A stretch of DNA of 64,000 nt from Enoplolaimus lenunculus. Taxonomy: Eukaryota > Nematoda > Enoplea > Enoplida > Thoracostomopsidae. This document shows, one piece after another, positions 37,901 through 43,900 of this stretch; position 1 is the first letter of the stretch, and each line of letters starts with the position of its first letter. The stretch lies in the NCBI GenBank assembly GCA_030248215.1, contig JASANG010002329.1, positions 45,497-109,496 of the forward strand, written 5' to 3'. The notes beneath the pieces were generated by a model that saw only the letters and a program-made list of their open reading frames with translations, did no database searches and was not told the DNA's origin. The position numbers and the translations under genes were made by a program.

Positions 37901-40900
37901 CAGTGGCGTCCGGTGGGGCGCAGCGAGTGTATCGCAATCTAAGGGTGGCGCCATATATACTTTTCGACTATATTTATTCATATGTGACCGTCAGGAATTA
38001 TTCAGCACAGTACGCCGTCACACGTTAAATTGCATTTTGCCGTATGGCGCCGAAATACGCCACTAGCTACTTAAGTATAGCGTGATCCGAATGTTACTTG
38101 GGCATTCTTGATAACATTGTTTTGTTATACCAGGTTAAAGAAACTAAAATACCTGTGTTTAAAAGAACAAAACCCTGTAGTTGTTGTTGACTTTCCAAGA
38201 CAACTTTCCCTGGAACATAAAATATCTGTAGTAAAATATGCTCAGAGTTAGGCGTAGGCTATTGCTTAAGGCTTACTCTCAGGCTTACGCTTAGGCTAAC
38301 AACTACTTGATAATGGCTTAACTTCCAATTTCCAGGCTAATCCCAAATTTCTCTTTTTTTCAACTAAACTATTGTCCAACATATCTACAGTATTATAGCA
38401 GAGGTTTTTATGGTGTTACCTGCTGTTTCCTTTGACAGTACCGCCGACCAATGATACCATCAAGGGTGTAACAGTAGTATCAGCATATTCCTGAGCCTAA
38501 ACCTAAACCTAAACTTTAGCGTAGCGATGTCCATCTAATCAAGCGGCGGCCTAAGCCTAAGGGCAAGCAAAAATACTCAAACGCTTAGCCTTACTCTTTT
38601 GAAGTACCGCGGACAAACGGTACGACCCACAACGTAGACTGTAACGCTAGTTTCAAATGTAGCTGCATCGAGTGAGTAAGTAGCTTAAATTTTAAATAGA
38701 TTTTATTGGAGAATAGGAAAGGAAACGCCGTTCAAACCAGAACCATGTAATTTTCACAGCAGGCTGCCAAAGAAATATGGTCCGGCTAAAATTTAGCTTA
38801 AGTTTTGTTTATTTTATTAAAAAACATGCGTCTTTGAAACACTAAAGGTATACAGATTACGTAGAATTTCACTGTCAAACGACATACGTCAATAAATGCT
38901 TGTATGCGAATACATGGATTCGAATTAAAATGCAGTCTCACAGTTCTTGTCGGTCGTCGTATTGTCGAGGTACAGTTGCGCTATACTTTTGTTGACGTCT
39001 GACGCCATCCGCGGTGAGGAACAACGCCGTACGGGTGATTGACGGTGACGGACGGCGCCGTACGGGTGACGGACGGTGACTGACGGTGCCGTACGGGTGA
39101 CAGACAGTGGCGGACGGCACCGTATGGTGGTGGACGGCGGACAGGCTGACGGACGGCGCTGCACGAGTATAGTGCCACCCATACTAAGAAATATAGCTCT
39201 GTCTCCGACAGAAATCCGATTTAGGGATCATGGGCTCAAATAGAAATCTTGCGGGCAGTTCTTGCAATTTTAGTGGTTTGATTATTTGCACTTTTCCAAA
39301 AGTTATGCCGTTCAGTGAGAGTTTATTTGTGAAACTTGTAGCCAATTTCAAATTTCGAAATCGTTGAGATTATTTCAAACAAACTTACAAATAAATTTTT
39401 AACGAAAAACTCTCCAATTTTGGATTTGTCAAATTATGCTAACATTCGGTTCCGGGTTTTACCACTGGTTGCACCCAGAATAGAAGCGGCTACAACAGTA
39501 CGCTGCGTGGCGAACAAGATTGAGCTATGATTGCCACGCCATGTGGAAACTATTGAAGATTCGGGAGTACAAATTGCCATGCAGCTTTGGTCAGGTTGTT
39601 TAATAGAATACGACTTCTCAAAGTCGACCTATTTTAAAAAAATTTAAATTATATATTATTTAAAAATTAGCTATATACCACTGCAAAATCTCTACAAAAA
39701 ACTAAGGAATCACCAAAAACTATGGCATTTCGTGGTAAGCGTGACTCATTTTCAGCCGGATTTCTGGATACTCATCGTTCAAATCGTAGCAATAAATCAA
39801 GCGGAAGCGAAAGTCAACCATTACAGCGGCGTCGACAAGCGTCGTTGGCCAGTTTAGAATCGCAATTGATGCACTTAACTGAAGCAAACCAAAACGTTCA
39901 AAGTTCAGACAATGCTGACAAAGACAAAAACGCCAATACTGACATGTTTGAGCTCCTGAACACAACTGAATCTCTGAGTCGAGCTGCTGTGAAAAAGATG
40001 GAATCAATAGACATAATTCAACCGAGGACAGAAGTAAAGCAATCCAAATCTCAACTTGAATTCGAAGTTGACAGAAGTGACAGCATTGAAAGCGCTTTAG
40101 TTGAGCTGGGACCGGTAATCGAGTCACTTGACGCAGTGAAACTGCCTCCACTCGACAGCAACAGCTCAAAAAGCCAAACTGCAAGCGTTGAAAATTTAGC
40201 CTCAATGAATGCATCTGCGTCTAAAGTACTCGGTGCGATCAGTACAACGAATGCATTCAAAAACGGCCGGGCTCGGGATAATCCGCCACGCTTCGGCTAC
40301 CAAATTAAAATCAATCAGCATTCGGAGCAGTCGAGTAAGAAACAGGAACCGGAATTCAAAGTTCGTCGCGACGACAACAAATATGACAAAAAAAGTGCAG
40401 GACTTATTCCATCATTGGCTCGTTTTGATGACGCTAAACGGACTGAAAATGGCGATATTTTGGTTGGAGGCAACAGATATCCTGTAAGCAATATTTCGGA
40501 AAGCAAAGTAACCATTGAAACTGCCCGGTCGTCAAAATTTCCCAAAAATTATAACTATGAAACGTTTCAGACGAAGCCAATCTCAATTTCACAGCTGAAA
40601 GACAGATTTCCGCCTAGTAATACAACTCAAAATCAGCGGTGTGACCCCAGGCAAACAATTGGCTTTGATGCTAGCAATTTAACGAACGGAAGCTCTCAAA
40701 TACAAAGTGAAAAACAACTAAATTTAAATGCTATTTATGATATCAACCTAAATTCAAACACAAGTTACCAAGAATCATCTGATGATCAGCAAAACGGCTC
40801 CAAAATGTCGTCTAATGAGCAGATTTACGAACCACCAACTTTTTACAGCACTCCAGGAGTCAATCGAGCGTTTGAATTGCGTCAACGTTCAAATATTCAA

Positions 40901-43900
40901 AAACTAGCGACTCGAGAACGTCCAACTGCGAGTCGCGACACAATTCATACGATTTCAAAGTTGAGCCCACGAACGCGTGCTCAGATTGCATATTTACATC
41001 AACCAGGACCATTACTGTCAACACTTGAAATCCCTAAGGGGCAGCCACGACGAACAAAGTCTTTATCTCCTAAGCCTACCGCTGCTGAATTAGATAAACC
41101 TGAATTTCATTCGCATAACTCGCTGAACAGTGACGGTAAATTTAACGTTTAAACCACACCCCAAAACCAAAAAAAAAAACACACACCATTTCAGACACGT
41201 ATTTATGAACGTTCTAGAAATTAAACCCTATAATTGAAGACATATATGACTGGAGACTGTATTATGAAATAATTCTCTTAAATTTCAGGCAATATTTTTA
41301 AAGTATTAAACAATTTGTTCTGTTTGTAGATATTCACCGTGCAATACTTGGCTGTTTGCTTAGAGGTGTAGGCTAAATGCACACCGATGATTAGTTATTA
41401 TAAACATATGAGAGTATGACGCAGTGTTGAGCTAATTTATGACTTCGGTTCCTTATCAGAACTACCCTTATTTGTGTGTCTCATGTTACTATTAGCAGCG
41501 TCCCGTATTTCTGCCATGGAGTAAGCTTAGGATCTAGATTTAGCCTTGAAAGGTTGCTTAGCCGTTTGTTACGCCGCTAGAAGTGACATTCGAAATTTGG
41601 TTTAGATTTTGTTGGCTTATGAAAATTTCTCATTTGAATACAGCTCAAATTATGTATGATTGTCCAAATGCAGTATTTATATTCAAGAGCTTACAGAGTT
41701 TTAACGTTTTGATAGTACTTTAGGCTTCAAGGCAAATACTGCTGTCAGCGAAAACGAAGAACCTGATGCCTGGAATGAAGATGTTTCAGAAGTAGACATT
41801 TCTGCTGAAGATTCTGAGCTTATATACCTCAACAACTGTATAAACTATGAAGTAAGCGTTCCGTTACACGCAGAAAAGTTAGATTTTTAAAGAAACAAGA
41901 CATGTTATCCGTATCGAAAATCAGTTTTGCAGCTAAAACCGTAATTCAGAGCGAGCAGAATATGTTAACCCATAGTCTTATTGCTTTGCCCCTGCAGCTT
42001 CAAAACATTGGTTCAACTAAATTGGATGTCAGAGTTTATGGCATCCGAATATCCGGATATCAAAATGATCCGGATATGTAACCGAAATGAAATATGTATC
42101 CGGATATCCAACGGATATCCGAAATGCTATTATCTGAAAAAAATTTTGCAACAGTTTGCAGTTTCAGCACTAAAGTAGCTGGAACTGATGGAAAGACGGA
42201 ATATTGGACTAAATTGTTGACGATTGTTGTCAAAAGATTTGTTTTTTCTGTATATATTGCTTTAAATTTGGGGCATTTTGACTTTGGTCTTTTTTCCATT
42301 CACAGTATGATATTTCAAACATTTCGTTTCTTACATCTCGTCGGATACTTTCATGAGCTCGGTCCTGCGGTTGACCTTAGGTATGAAATGATGTTTAGTT
42401 GTCGAATGCTTCGCCGTTTGAGTTTGAAATAAATTTTATAGGTATACTTAAAATAGCGCTGTACCTTTTTGCAAAGCACATAGTTTTCTACATTTCATCC
42501 CACAACAATTCATAAACAAAATTTTTTTAACTTGCAATGCCGTATGGCGTCGGACATTGCCGCACGCTAAGCATTTCAAAACTAAAATTTTCCTATCGCT
42601 TACAAAATTTATGTGCTAACTGTTAACATGTTTAGCATATAGTTGTTCAGTTTACGCAACAAACCGTTTCGCTCGATTGATGGAAAAGAGCTTCTTAATA
42701 GTCTTGGTTCTATTTTCATCAAGTCATTCGAAGTTTAATAATAAATTAGGTGCTCTAAACAAAGTGAAAATACACTTTTGGTTCCGCTGTAGACCGCATA
42801 AGATCTCAAAAAGCGAAAGTATATATTGTTGTCTTAAAAAATTAAAATTTAATTAAAATCATCACGGGAGGTTATGTATGTTTCAAAATATTAAGACTAG
42901 AGCGAGTCTTGAAGATTTGAACCAATATTACTTTTAGCAATGTAATAACTAAAACATTTTCATAAGTTTGAACCTTTTCATTGTAATACGTGGTTCACGT
43001 TACCAATTGTGCGCTTAATACCTGTTTTGTCACTTACCCATTGCAGGAGGTAGAAACAACCTATATGAATAGGTTGTTAGCTAGCTACTACCCATATGGG
43101 TACCATACGTTTGTAGCTATGGGTAGCTGGTCTTCGGTTTGTTACCCATATGGTTACTATGCGATTGTTTTAATAATATTTATAGGTACTGTCATTTTTA
43201 CAGTTTTTCAAAAGATAAATAGTAAAAACAGACTAAACCGAACATGTATAATAAACGTCGCTGTATTGAATCGTTTTAAAGTGCAAGCTTGATTGCGTTT
43301 CGAAACACTTAGCAGCCCACCCCCGTCAAAAATTTCAGGATCCGCGACGCTGAAAACTGGACCACCACTAAACGTAATGTGGGCATATGTTTGTAGAATT
43401 TAGCGCAATGCGGGGTTCACGTTATAACTGGGGCAGTCGGGTCACGTTTTGTCAAATGTTGATTCGACATCAACATAAAATTTTGTTACCATCATATGAT
43501 ACGGACAAGCAAAAGCCGAATATCATGTGATATTGCTATACAAAGCACGGGTATTCATGTTATCTCAGCATACAAGTGTTCGAATGTCACATGACATAAT
43601 CAGACATATTGTTGAATATCATATGATATTCCAAATTAACAGCATATATATGATATTCAAAGACGGATTTGGAGTATCATATGATATTCCATTATGTAGT
43701 TTAAGACGTATACAATCCGCTAAAATTATGAATATTCCCTCCCAAATTCGAATTTTTCTGCCAAAATTTGAATTTTCCCGCCAAATTTTGAATTTTTGCG
43801 CCAAAATTTGAATTTCCCGTCAAAATTTGCATTTCCCGCCAAAATTTGAATTTTTCCACCTGAATTTGAATTTGCCGCCAAAATTTGAATTTTGCCGCCA

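Noticed and set aside
42094-42432. 112-codon open frame on the + strand
   Set aside because: Starts inside the GGATATCC palindrome cluster, has no family-like motif and sits in receptor intron 15 without splice support.
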